A stretch of DNA of 7,272 nucleotides from an uncultured Eubacteriales bacterium. Its GTDB lineage: Bacteria > Bacillota > Clostridia > Peptostreptococcales > Anaerovoracaceae. Shown here in pieces: positions 1 through 6,053 of this stretch. Each line of letters begins with the position of its first letter. Position 1 is the first letter of the stretch. Location: contig CAJLHL010000101.1 of NCBI GenBank assembly GCA_905206455.1, positions 1 to 7,272 on the forward strand, given 5' to 3'. Under the pieces are notes generated by a model. It did no database searches. It saw only the letters and a list, made by a program, of their open reading frames with translations, and was not told where the DNA came from. The position numbers and the translations under genes were made by a program.

Positions 1-6
1 CCCGCG

Positions 7-53
7 CACGACATAAGAGAAATCGGGATGCGCTTCAAAAGCACATCCCGATT
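7..53 (-). terminator. Candidate intrinsic terminator downstream of purH
   Basis: Bases 21-30 and 44-53 form a perfect 10-bp inverted repeat. After one mismatch, more pairs continue inward toward a small loop. On the minus strand the stem is followed by TTTCTCTTATG, a broken and rather weak U-tract; the plus-strand side has no T-run. It lies about 140 nt past the purH stop, so it probably ends the purH transcript. The 138 nt between it and purH contain no gene I recognise. The stem is certain, but the terminator role is only moderately sure because the U-tract is poor. Confidence 0.5.
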
Positions 54-191
54 CTGCGATCGCTTATTATGTGAGCTTTCCGCACTAATAGATACCGAGT
101 AGGCCGCGCCTGCAGTCCCCGCCCGATACTCGCCTTTGACCCGTGCCTTTGGCTGTATCATCTTTAAAGCACCGCTGTCGGCCGCTGCCGC

Positions 192-1364
192 TTAGTGATG
201 GAAAAGTCTCAGACCTGTGAATGCCATAGCGATATCATATCTATCGCATGCCGCGATGACATTGTCATCGCGAATCGAGCCCCCTGCCTGCGCCACGTAT
301 TTTACGCCGCTCTTATGGGCTCTTTCGATATTGTCTCCAAACGGGAAAAACGCGTCGGAGCCGAGGGAGACGCCGGACATCGTCGCCAGCCATTCTCTCC
401 TTTCCTCAGGTGTCAGCGGCTCCGGCTGCCGGGTAAATACCTTCTGCCATTCGCCGTCGCGGAGGACATCATCGTAATATTCGGAGATATATACGTCGAT
501 AGCGTTGTCTCTGTCCGCACGCTTGAGATCCTCCTTAAACGGAAGACTCATCACCTTCGGATTCTGTCTCATATACCATACGTCCGCTTTGTTGCCCGCC
601 AGTCTGGTGCAGTGAACTCTCGACTGCTGTCCGGCGCCGATACCGATCGCCTGTCCGTCTTTCACATAGCATACGGAATTCGACTGGGTGTATTTTAAAG
701 TGATGAGCGAAATGAGAAGATCTCTTTTCGCCGCATCCGGAATATTCTTGTTCGCTGTGGGCACGTTTTCCAGGAGCGCTTCGCTGATCTCCGCATCGTT
801 TCTGCCCTGCTCAAACGTGATGCCAAATACTTCTTTTGTCTCTTTCGGTGCGGGAACGTAAGACGGATCCATCTTCAGCACCAGGTAAGAGCCCTTTCTC
901 TTGCCTCGGAGAATCTCCAGAGCCTTATCTGAATAAGAAGGCGCGATAATACCGTCAGATACTTCTCTCGCCAGGAAACTTGCCGTCTGCTCGTCGCACT
1001 CGTCGGACAGAGCGACAAAATCTCCGTAGGAGGACATTCGGTCAGCCCCTCTCGCTCTGACATAAGCCGTCGCTACGTCTGTAAGCTCGATCCCCTCTAC
1101 AAAATATACGCTCTTCAGCGTTTCATCGAGAGGAACCGCCACCGCAGCGCCTGCAGGACTGACATGCTTAAAAGAAGCGGCCGCCGCAAGACCTGTCGCT
1201 TTCTTCAGCTCTGTTACCAGCTGCCAGCTGTTAAACGCGTCCAGAAGGTTGATAAAACCGGGTTTCCCGTTCAGTACTTCAAAAGGAAGTTCTCCTTCTT
1301 TCATATATACTCTCGCAGGTTTCTGATTCGGATTGCATCCGTACTTTAATTCGAGCTCCTTCAT
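192..1364 (-). CDS. purH: Stand-alone AICAR transformylase (PurH C-terminal activity only)
   Basis: This 390-aa protein is phosphoribosylaminoimidazolecarboxamide formyltransferase. It transfers the formyl group of 10-formyl-THF to AICAR (ZMP), giving FAICAR in the cytoplasmic de novo purine pathway. It spans only the transformylase half of bifunctional PurH; the IMP cyclohydrolase domain (about 200 N-terminal residues) is absent. The catalytic Lys66-His67 pair sits in SFKHVSPAG. Other conserved blocks are RARGADRMSS (103-112), YTQSNSVCY (225-233), GIGAGQQSRVHCTRLAG (241-257), SDAFFPF (336-342) and the C-terminal LRLFHH. These blocks closely resemble animal ATIC. The ATG at 1364 is preferred because AGGAGG lies 8 nt upstream; an in-frame TTG at 1388 lies upstream of that site. 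A ZTP riboswitch precedes the gene. The cyclohydrolase step must be supplied by a gene outside the window. Confidence 0.96.
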   Translation of the reverse strand: MKELELKYGCNPNQKPARVYMKEGELPFEVLNGKPGFINLLDAFNSWQLVTELKKATGLAAAASFKHVSPAGAAVAVPLDETLKSVYFVEGIELTDVATAYVRARGADRMSSYGDFVALSDECDEQTASFLAREVSDGIIAPSYSDKALEILRGKRKGSYLVLKMDPSYVPAPKETKEVFGITFEQGRNDAEISEALLENVPTANKNIPDAAKRDLLISLITLKYTQSNSVCYVKDGQAIGIGAGQQSRVHCTRLAGNKADVWYMRQNPKVMSLPFKEDLKRADRDNAIDVYISEYYDDVLRDGEWQKVFTRQPEPLTPEERREWLATMSGVSLGSDAFFPFGDNIERAHKSGVKYVAQAGGSIRDDNVIAACDRYDIAMAFTGLRLFHH

Positions 1365-1372
1365 CTTCTGAT

Positions 1373-1378
1373 CCTCCT
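1373..1378 (-). promoter_or_regulatory. Ribosome-binding site deciding the purH start
   Basis: AGGAGG on the minus strand, 8 nt before the ATG at 1364. It excludes the upstream in-frame TTG at 1388, which would place this site inside the gene. Confidence 0.9.
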
Positions 1379-1418
1379 GTTGATTCAAAATCTGCCGGAT
1401 AAAAACTTATCTTCTGTC

Positions 1419-1427
1419 ATTTTATCA
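1419..1427 (-). promoter_or_regulatory. Possible secondary extended -10 promoter for purH
   Basis: The minus strand reads TG-A-TAAAAT, an extended -10 form, about 55 nt before the purH start. No good -35 box is seen at the usual distance. If active, it would give purH a riboswitch-independent basal transcript. Such matches arise by chance in AT-rich DNA, so confidence is low. Confidence 0.25.
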
Positions 1428-1608
1428 TACGAAAACAATGAGACCGACATAAAGCCATATTTTTGTTCCGGATCGCCCTTCCCAAACCAGCAAAAGAGAC
1501 GGCGGACAGACAGGCCGGGAATCTCATCCCACAAACACAAGTCCTATACGGACAAATAGAACGTCTGACCGGAAACGGCACGTTTGTCGAAGCCTTCTCA
1601 TATGAGAC

Positions 1609-1654
1609 AAAAACAAAAAACCGACCCTCCGGGTTCTTCTGCCCAGACGGTCGG
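1609..1654 (-). terminator. Riboswitch expression-platform terminator
   Basis: CCGACC (1654-1649) pairs with GGTCGG (1626-1621). The inner CTGGG/CCCGG helix continues the stem with one mismatch around an 8-nt loop. It is followed by T6-G-T5 (1620-1609). The 5' arm reuses the P3 bases of the ZTP aptamer, so the aptamer and terminator folds are mutually exclusive. It is a strong terminator in the ligand-free state. Confidence 0.93.
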
Positions 1655-1708
1655 CTAACATTCCAATTATACTTCCTGTGGTCAATTCCACTTCCGTCAG
1701 TCGTATAA
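1609..1708 (-). ncRNA. ZTP (pfl) riboswitch controlling purH
   Basis: This cis-acting RNA senses ZMP/ZTP (AICAR nucleotides). Minus-strand elements in order: P1 5' strand TTATAC (1708-1703); the conserved GACTGACGGAA segment; P2 GTGG/CCAC (1691-1688 with 1681-1678) closing a 6-nt loop; AGGAA; P1 3' strand GTATAA (1672-1667), a perfect 6-bp match; a short linker; then the hallmark P3 block GCCGACCGTCTGGGC (1655-1641). GACGG (1698-1694) can pair perfectly with CCGTC (1650-1646) to form the family pseudoknot. Relative to the usual GGCG/CGCC pairing, this is a compensated G-C to A-U change. P3 overlaps the 5' arm of a strong terminator, so ligand binding should prevent termination and turn purH on. 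The fit to the downstream ZMP-consuming enzyme is exact. Assignment is from recalled consensus and structure, not a covariance-model search. Confidence 0.94.
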
Positions 1709-1716
1709 CTGTATCT

Positions 1717-1745
1717 ATATTAACATCGAAAACAAAATATTTCAA
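1717..1745 (-). promoter_or_regulatory. SigA-type promoter of the riboswitch-purH transcript
   Basis: -35 TTGAAA (1745-1740) and -10 TAATAT (1722-1717) are separated by exactly 17 bp. The expected start, about 7 nt after the -10, falls near 1710, immediately before the P1 helix of the aptamer. That placement independently supports both calls. Confidence 0.75.
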
Positions 1746-1820
1746 GCATTAATTTTAAAATCTAATCCCTTGAAAACTCCGGAGACCACCCCCCGGATCT
1801 CATAACATCAATATCCGCTG

Positions 1821-1848
1821 AAAAGCCGGACTCTGCCGCCCGGAGTCC
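1821..1848 (-). terminator. Weak candidate terminator after the serpin gene
   Basis: GGACTC (1848-1843) pairs with GAGTCC (1833-1828) around a 9-nt GC-rich loop. TTTT follows after GGC on the minus strand. It lies 100 nt past the serpin stop and upstream of the purH promoter. The stem is short and the U-tract only four bases. A second, weaker hairpin (TCCGG/CCGGA, then GTTTTC) lies near 1766-1797. One of them probably ends serpin transcription; otherwise the strong riboswitch terminator at 1609-1654 would catch read-through. Confidence 0.35.
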
Positions 1849-1948
1849 TCATGCCGGACGGCGGATTCCGCCTTTCGATAAACAGGAACGCTGAATGCTT
1901 CTCCCCTTGCTGCAAAGAACGTCCCTTGCAGATACGTCCTCCCTGATC

Positions 1949-3733
1949 TCAGGCCTGAGCCAGATTATACTGTCCAGCGAATAAAACCAGACCTTCCGTA
2001 TTGTCGCGGATGACAAAATAAAACGGTTCGTCCGCAATAAATTCCCGGATCAGCGGTTCGCGTTCCGGCGGCATCTCGGAGGAACCCGCTCCCATAACCG
2101 CAGTTACCGCCGCAGCTTCGGTTCCTTTTTCATCTACCGCGATATAAGACTTCTGCAAAACGGTGTCGAGAAAATACGCTCCGCCCGGCAGAGAAGACGG
2201 ATCGACGATCGCTGAAAAATCCGATTTTCCACTGTCATAAGCGGTCACAATTCCCATAGCTTTCAGCGCGTTGTCCAGAACCGCACTGTGTTCTACTTTA
2301 AATTTCGGCACAGAGATTCTGACCTTCCCATTTTCGAATTCCGCCTGATCCAGAATATTCTGAAGATCTGCCATTTTCTCGTCGGCCTTGATCAGATACA
2401 TACTGAAATCAGCGTCGCGGTAAATCTTTTGGATCGTTCCGTCCGTATCATCCGCTTTGTAATTCTTATAATCCAGTTTCACCGCTTCGACGCCCGGCGT
2501 ACTGTAATAACCGAAATTATCTGTCTGATTCATAAAATCGATCTTTGACCGGCTGCCGTCAGCATTATAAAAATCCCCTTCTTTCGTATCCTGCTCGGAA
2601 AATTCCTTTTCCCAAGCCGCTTTAAAATAGACCGCATTGACGAGAGCCGTCACAAAATCCCGATTATTTTCTGAGAGAATCGTCGGAATCTTTCCCTTCG
2701 TTTTTTCATTTACCCAGGCGTTTACTTCTTCGACGGAATCGGAATTCGTCACCTCTCTCACTTCAGCTCGATATTGCAGCTCCATCTGTCGTCTGTAGTC
2801 CGGAAGAAATGCGCCCCTGTCTCCGAACCAACTTTGATTCAACCAGATAGAATTTGCTGTCTCCAGCGATATCACATCCTCAAAACCATCATATTTCTTC
2901 AGAAGGGCTTCCGCACTGTCGCCAAAATCATCGATATCTTCGATCTGAAGAGCACTCAGCAGCTCTTTTTGCGTCTGTCCTTTCGCGCCGGCAGTCAGCA
3001 TCGCCAGAGCCATCTGTGCGGAATACGGAGATATCGACCAGTTCTTTCCCTCAGCTTCTGTCGCCACCGCTTCCGAAAGATTGTCCGCAAACGTCTTTTT
3101 CTCCGGAACTGTCACCGCACTGATTTTCAGATCCCGTACATTTTTGATCCACTGTGAGGCATCGGCCGCACTCACCTTATCCAGCGGCCGAAAATTCCAG
3201 CTGTTAGAATCCTGTCCCTCAGTTCCGTCATCCCGCTCCTCGGATATGATTCCGTACATACAGCAGGCTGCCACTCCCTCCCGGGCCCATTCCGAAATAT
3301 TTCCGCTGTCCGGAAGACCCGTTCCGCATCCGGCAGGCAGCTGCGTATATTCATAATCGAGATATCTCCCGAGAATCGCCGCGGCTTCCTGCCGGCTCAG
3401 ACTATCCTCCGGGCGAAACGCTCCGCTTCCATTGCCATTGACCAGCCATTTCGCATACGCCCAGCGAACGGCCGCATCATCCTCCCCGACATCGGAAAAC
3501 GGATTCTCCTCCGACGCATACTGCCGCAGATCTTCCTCCGACGCCTCCGCCAGCATCGAAACAAATCCCCCTCTCGTCACCTCTTCTGCTTTCGAAACGG
3601 CAGAGCCGTCTGAAGCCCGCATCTCTGTAAACGCTCCGTTTTCCGCCTGTCCCGGCGAACTCCCGAAAACCGTAAGCGGCAGGACGAGACAGAAGATGAG
3701 AGTCAGACTCAGAACCCTCTTTCTCTTCAGCAT
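1949..3733 (-). CDS. Secreted SLH-domain serpin (protease inhibitor)
   Basis: This 594-aa exported protein joins a surface-attachment module to a serpin, a suicide inhibitor of mostly serine proteases. Residues 1 to about 24-30 are a signal peptide (KRKR, hydrophobic core LTLIFCLVLPLTV, cleavage near FG/SS or GQA/EN). Residues about 45-197 hold SLH repeats with binding-motif positions VTRGG (52-56), LSRQE (112-116) and a degenerate VSAAD (187-191). The serpin fold covers about 214-592, with NAVYFKAAW (366-374), ISVPKF, the hinge DEKGTEAAAVTAV (534-546) and the end block FYFVIRD...LFAGQY. The small-residue hinge suggests a loop able to insert, hence a true inhibitor. Counting from the hinge puts P1-P1' near Ser551-Ser552. 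The ATG at 3733 is chosen because GGAAGGG lies 5 nt upstream and it gives an intact signal peptide; a TTG at 3766 would not. It is likely monocistronic. Confidence 0.93.
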   Translation of the reverse strand: MLKRKRVLSLTLIFCLVLPLTVFGSSPGQAENGAFTEMRASDGSAVSKAEEVTRGGFVSMLAEASEEDLRQYASEENPFSDVGEDDAAVRWAYAKWLVNGNGSGAFRPEDSLSRQEAAAILGRYLDYEYTQLPAGCGTGLPDSGNISEWAREGVAACCMYGIISEERDDGTEGQDSNSWNFRPLDKVSAADASQWIKNVRDLKISAVTVPEKKTFADNLSEAVATEAEGKNWSISPYSAQMALAMLTAGAKGQTQKELLSALQIEDIDDFGDSAEALLKKYDGFEDVISLETANSIWLNQSWFGDRGAFLPDYRRQMELQYRAEVREVTNSDSVEEVNAWVNEKTKGKIPTILSENNRDFVTALVNAVYFKAAWEKEFSEQDTKEGDFYNADGSRSKIDFMNQTDNFGYYSTPGVEAVKLDYKNYKADDTDGTIQKIYRDADFSMYLIKADEKMADLQNILDQAEFENGKVRISVPKFKVEHSAVLDNALKAMGIVTAYDSGKSDFSAIVDPSSLPGGAYFLDTVLQKSYIAVDEKGTEAAAVTAVMGAGSSEMPPEREPLIREFIADEPFYFVIRDNTEGLVLFAGQYNLAQA

Positions 3734-4064
3734 AAAATCCCTTCCTTTCTCATAAATTCTTTTCAATCCTCCCGGAAAATACCCGACGAATCCTCAGCGA
3801 AATATTTTCCCATTGTTTCACATGCAGATACCCGGCATACGCCTCATCACCGCAAACTCCGCTCTTTCCCAGGGAACGGAGTTTCCATCCTCATACACGC
3901 GCACAGACAGAATCGGCCGGCAGCCGGACAGAGCACCTCCTTTCTTTTGGATTACATATATAAAACACAGAGGAATTTGAATTTGTGACAAAATTTTTCT
4001 GAAAAACGTAAATTTTTCTCTCTCAGCCGGCGATTTCAGCAGCAAAACCTCACGATTTCAGACG
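3734..4064 (-). other. Long AT-rich leader and intergenic region of the serpin gene
   Basis: About 330 bp with no recognisable gene. Visible elements on the minus strand: two copies of AGAAAAATTT 19 bp apart (4019-4010 and 4000-3991); two copies of CTGAAATCG 22 bp apart (4061-4053 and 4039-4031); an AT-rich TATATATG block near 3955-3963 that could be a -10, though no clear -35 pairs with it; a perfect anti-SD match, AAAGGAGGTG, near 3933-3942; and an 8-bp inverted repeat, 3854-3861 with 3877-3884, enclosing 15 nt. The layout suggests a promoter near 3960, a long untranslated leader of more than 200 nt and possible operator repeats upstream. No known riboswitch class is recognised. Confidence 0.5.
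3739..3745 (-). promoter_or_regulatory. Ribosome-binding site deciding the serpin start
   Basis: GGAAGGG within AAAGGAAGGG, 5 nt before the ATG at 3733. It rules out the in-frame TTG at 3766, which would add 11 residues ahead of the signal peptide. Confidence 0.8.
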
Positions 4065-4107
4065 AAAAAAGAAAAATCCTCCGATACAGCGCGCTGTACG
4101 GAGGATT
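4065..4107 (-). terminator. Strong intrinsic terminator of the gamma-carbonic-anhydrase-like gene
   Basis: AATCCTCCG (minus 4107-4099) pairs perfectly with CGGAGGATT (4083-4075). The interior TACAGCGCGCTGTA is itself self-complementary and extends the stem. It is followed by TTTTTCTTTTTTC on the minus strand. It begins about 20 nt after the stop codon at 4127 and isolates that gene from the serpin. Confidence 0.93.
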
Positions 4108-4126
4108 GACGGCGGGAAACCATTTT

Positions 4127-4657
4127 TTACCTTCTGCCCTTCTGGACTTCCGCGATGATATCGTCCATCGGCGTGTCCCAGAGCCCTTCTCTGTGTTTGA
4201 TCGCAGTCGCCAGATAGAGATCCGCGTTAAAAGAAACAGACTCCAGTTCTTTCGGCGTGAGCTCCCGTTTCACCACCGCAGGACTTCCCATGATCAGAGA
4301 ATTCGGCGGAAATTTCTTGCCCTTCGTGATGAGAGACCCGGCTGCAATCAGACAGTTATCGCCGATTTCCGCACCGTCCATAACAGTGGAACCCATTCCC
4401 ACCAGCACGTTATTGCCGATCTTTGCACCGTGGACGATGACGCCGTGTCCCAGACTGACTCTTCTGCCGATGACGACAGGCTGCTCGCCGTGAATCATAC
4501 AGCAGTCCTGCACATTGCTCTCCTCGCCGATGACGACCTTTACCACATCGCCGCGGATCACAGAATTGTATAAAACCGCTACGTGATCAGCGATTTCCAC
4601 GTCGCCTTTGATTACCGCACCTTCTGCGATAAAAGCTTTCTCACTGATTTTTGCCAT
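4127..4657 (-). CDS. Gamma-carbonic-anhydrase-like hexapeptide-repeat protein (YrdA/PaaY/CaiE family)
   Basis: This 176-aa protein is predicted to form a left-handed beta-helix trimer with zinc at the subunit interfaces. Hexapeptide repeats run from about residue 10 to 125, for example AVIKGDVEI, VIIG-like VVIGEE, AKIGNN and AEIGDN. Family signatures are RGD (35-37), NVQD (48-51), the metal ligands His56 (MIHG), His71 and His76 (LGHGVIVHG), AAGSL and GSPAVVKREL. The short helical tail spans about 133-170. The extended acidic loop of archaeal Cam, with its proton-shuttle Glu, is not present, as in CamH-type proteins. Full zinc ligation leaves real carbonic anhydrase activity possible, but PaaY acts as a thioesterase and CaiE belongs to carnitine-CoA metabolism. 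The acyl-CoA dehydrogenase/Etf genes upstream make an acyl-CoA link plausible. AGGAGG lies 8 nt before the ATG. A terminator before and after it suggests its own transcript, with an AT-rich TATAAA-type -10 near 4677-4682. Confidence 0.9.
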   Translation of the reverse strand: MAKISEKAFIAEGAVIKGDVEIADHVAVLYNSVIRGDVVKVVIGEESNVQDCCMIHGEQPVVIGRRVSLGHGVIVHGAKIGNNVLVGMGSTVMDGAEIGDNCLIAAGSLITKGKKFPPNSLIMGSPAVVKRELTPKELESVSFNADLYLATAIKHREGLWDTPMDDIIAEVQKGRR

Positions 4658-4756
4658 TATGATATCCTCCTCATTCTTTATAATTAAAATATTAAAAGCG
4701 CAGCTGTTTCATTCGGAAGACGCCGAAAAAATCCTCTGCGGCGTTCTCCTTCTCCG

Positions 4757-4801
4757 AAAAACCGGCTGCTTCGCGCAAAATACGCAGCAGCTGCGCAGCC
4801 G
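4757..4801 (-). terminator. Probable terminator of the acd-etfB-etfA operon
   Basis: CGGCTGC (minus 4801-4795) pairs with GCAGCCG (4769-4763). Alternative inner pairings such as GCTGCT/AGCAGC are also possible, and the 3' arm is followed by GTTTTT. It lies 45 nt after the etfA stop. The T-run is only five bases, so some read-through into the downstream hexapeptide-repeat gene is possible. Confidence 0.5.
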
Positions 4802-4845
4802 ATCCCAGGCTTCTGCCCGCCTCGCTGAAACCGCCGGCCGATTGT

Positions 4846-6036
4846 TTACTCCACGCCGTCCAGCGCGTTGAGAATCGCCGGAATCACTTTGTGCAGATCC
4901 CCTACGATTCCATAATCCGCCACTTCGAAAATCTGAGCGTTTTCATCCTTATTGATAGCGACGATGCATTTTGACTCCTGCATGCCTGCCAAATGCTGAA
5001 TCGCTCCGGAAATTCCACAGGCAAAATAAATCTTCGGACGAACCGTGGTGCCGGTCTGACCCACCTGATGGCTGGCCGGAATCCATCCTGCGTCTACCGC
5101 CGCACGACTGGAACCCACCACGCCGCCGAGACGGTCCGCCAGCCTGCGGATCAGCTCAAATCCCTCCGGACTGCCCAGACCGAGACCTCCGGAAACCACT
5201 ACGTCCGCATCGGTGAGAGAGACATGTTCCCTCATCGACTTGACCACGCGAATGACGCGCTCCCGCAGCTCATCCGCTTCAAAAGTCACATCGAGAGAGA
5301 CCAGCTCCGGCTGACGCTGACGGTCGTACGTAGCTTTTGCCATGATACCCGGACGGACAGTGGCCATCTGGGGACGATGGTGCTCGCAGACAATCGTGGC
5401 CATGAGGTTTCCCCCGAAAGCCGGACGCGTCTGCATCAGCTTTCCGTCTTCCGAATGAATCTCCAGCTTCGTACAGTCCGCGGTCAGACCCGTCCCGCAT
5501 TTTACAGCGATAGATGGACCCAGATCACGGCCGATATGCGTCGCGCCCAGCAGAAAAATTTCCGGTTTGTATTCGGTCACCGCCTCATAGATCACCTTGG
5601 TATAAGCGTCTGTGGTATATGTTTTCAGCTCCGGCGCATCCGCCGCATAGATGATATCCGCGCCGTAGCAGCCCAGCTCATAAACGATCTGATCGATATT
5701 TTCACCGCAGACGATAACGCCCAGCCTGCAGCCGATTTCGTCCGCCAACCTCCTGCCTTCTCCCAGGAGTTCGATTACTACCGGCATCAGCGCATTGCCT
5801 CTCTGCTCTGCAAAGACCCAGACATCGTGATATTCCTGGATATCCATGCCGTTTTCCGCACTGCTGTCCACTTTTTCGAGAGCGCCGAATTTGCATACTT
5901 CCAAGCAGGAGCCACACTCCGTACAGGACGGTCCGATTTCTGGAAGTTTCTCTGACATCTGAATGGCGTCAAAGGGACAGCTTCCGGCGCACAGGGAACA
6001 GCCTCTGCATTTTTCATTGATTACTCTGATTGACAT
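4846..6036 (-). CDS. etfA: Electron transfer flavoprotein alpha subunit with N-terminal 2[4Fe-4S] ferredoxin domain
   Basis: This 396-aa subunit receives electrons with EtfB and passes them to or from acyl-CoA dehydrogenase. Residues 1-60 form a bacterial ferredoxin domain with two complete C-x2-C-x2-C-x3-C sets: Cys10, 13, 16, 20 and Cys38, 41, 44, 48. Residues about 68-260 are the Rossmann-like ETF domain (ATHIGRDLGPSIAV, RPAFGGN). Residues about 272-394 are the FAD-binding domain, with VVSGGLGLG (280-288), GSSRAAVDAGW (308-318), QVGQTG (324-329) and the alpha-subunit signature IYFACGISGAIQH (336-348). Plain EtfA is about 320-340 aa, so the extra length is the ferredoxin. The same fusion is known in CarE of the caffeyl-CoA reductase-Etf complex and LctC of lactate dehydrogenase-Etf. 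The ATG has AAAGGA 8 nt upstream and follows etfB by 17 nt. Bifurcation with ferredoxin is inferred from architecture. Confidence 0.96.
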   Translation of the reverse strand: MSIRVINEKCRGCSLCAGSCPFDAIQMSEKLPEIGPSCTECGSCLEVCKFGALEKVDSSAENGMDIQEYHDVWVFAEQRGNALMPVVIELLGEGRRLADEIGCRLGVIVCGENIDQIVYELGCYGADIIYAADAPELKTYTTDAYTKVIYEAVTEYKPEIFLLGATHIGRDLGPSIAVKCGTGLTADCTKLEIHSEDGKLMQTRPAFGGNLMATIVCEHHRPQMATVRPGIMAKATYDRQRQPELVSLDVTFEADELRERVIRVVKSMREHVSLTDADVVVSGGLGLGSPEGFELIRRLADRLGGVVGSSRAAVDAGWIPASHQVGQTGTTVRPKIYFACGISGAIQHLAGMQESKCIVAINKDENAQIFEVADYGIVGDLHKVIPAILNALDGVE

Positions 6037-6053
6037 AGCAGCGATCCTTTCTC

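Noticed and set aside
1..191. 6S RNA or a known riboswitch downstream of purH
   Set aside because: The region is GC-rich and partly self-complementary, but I could not fit the long closing stem and central bubble of 6S RNA or any riboswitch core.
195..698. A 167-codon plus-strand frame antisense to purH
   Set aside because: purH is conserved throughout this stretch. The antisense product has no motif and lacks a convincing ribosome-binding site.
1524..1745. A 73-codon minus-strand frame across the riboswitch
   Set aside because: It covers the promoter, aptamer and terminator of the ZTP riboswitch and has no ribosome-binding site. The RNA structure explains the sequence.
1766..1797. TCCGG/CCGGA hairpin followed by GTTTTC as a second serpin terminator
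   Set aside because: The stem is only 5 bp with a 10-nt G-rich loop and a four-base T-run, so it is too weak to list separately.
3734..3772. Eight-codon minus-strand ORF overlapping the serpin start (MRKEGILC)
   Set aside because: Very short, with its ATG 14 nt from a partial ribosome-binding site. It is most simply part of the serpin's own ribosome-binding region.
4658..4845. A minus-strand frame in the etfA-to-hexapeptide gene gap, reading like GRSLGSAAQLLRILREAAG and ending in TAA near 4690
   Set aside because: The codons look plausible, but there is no start codon with a ribosome-binding site. The frame runs through the terminator hairpin at 4757-4801. Possibly a decayed remnant, but not supportable as a gene.
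4993..5955. A 320-codon open frame on the plus strand
   Set aside because: It lies antisense to etfA, which has clear domains. Its translation is rich in Arg, His and Pro with no recognisable motif, and no ribosome-binding site precedes it. It is a shadow of the etfA codon bias.
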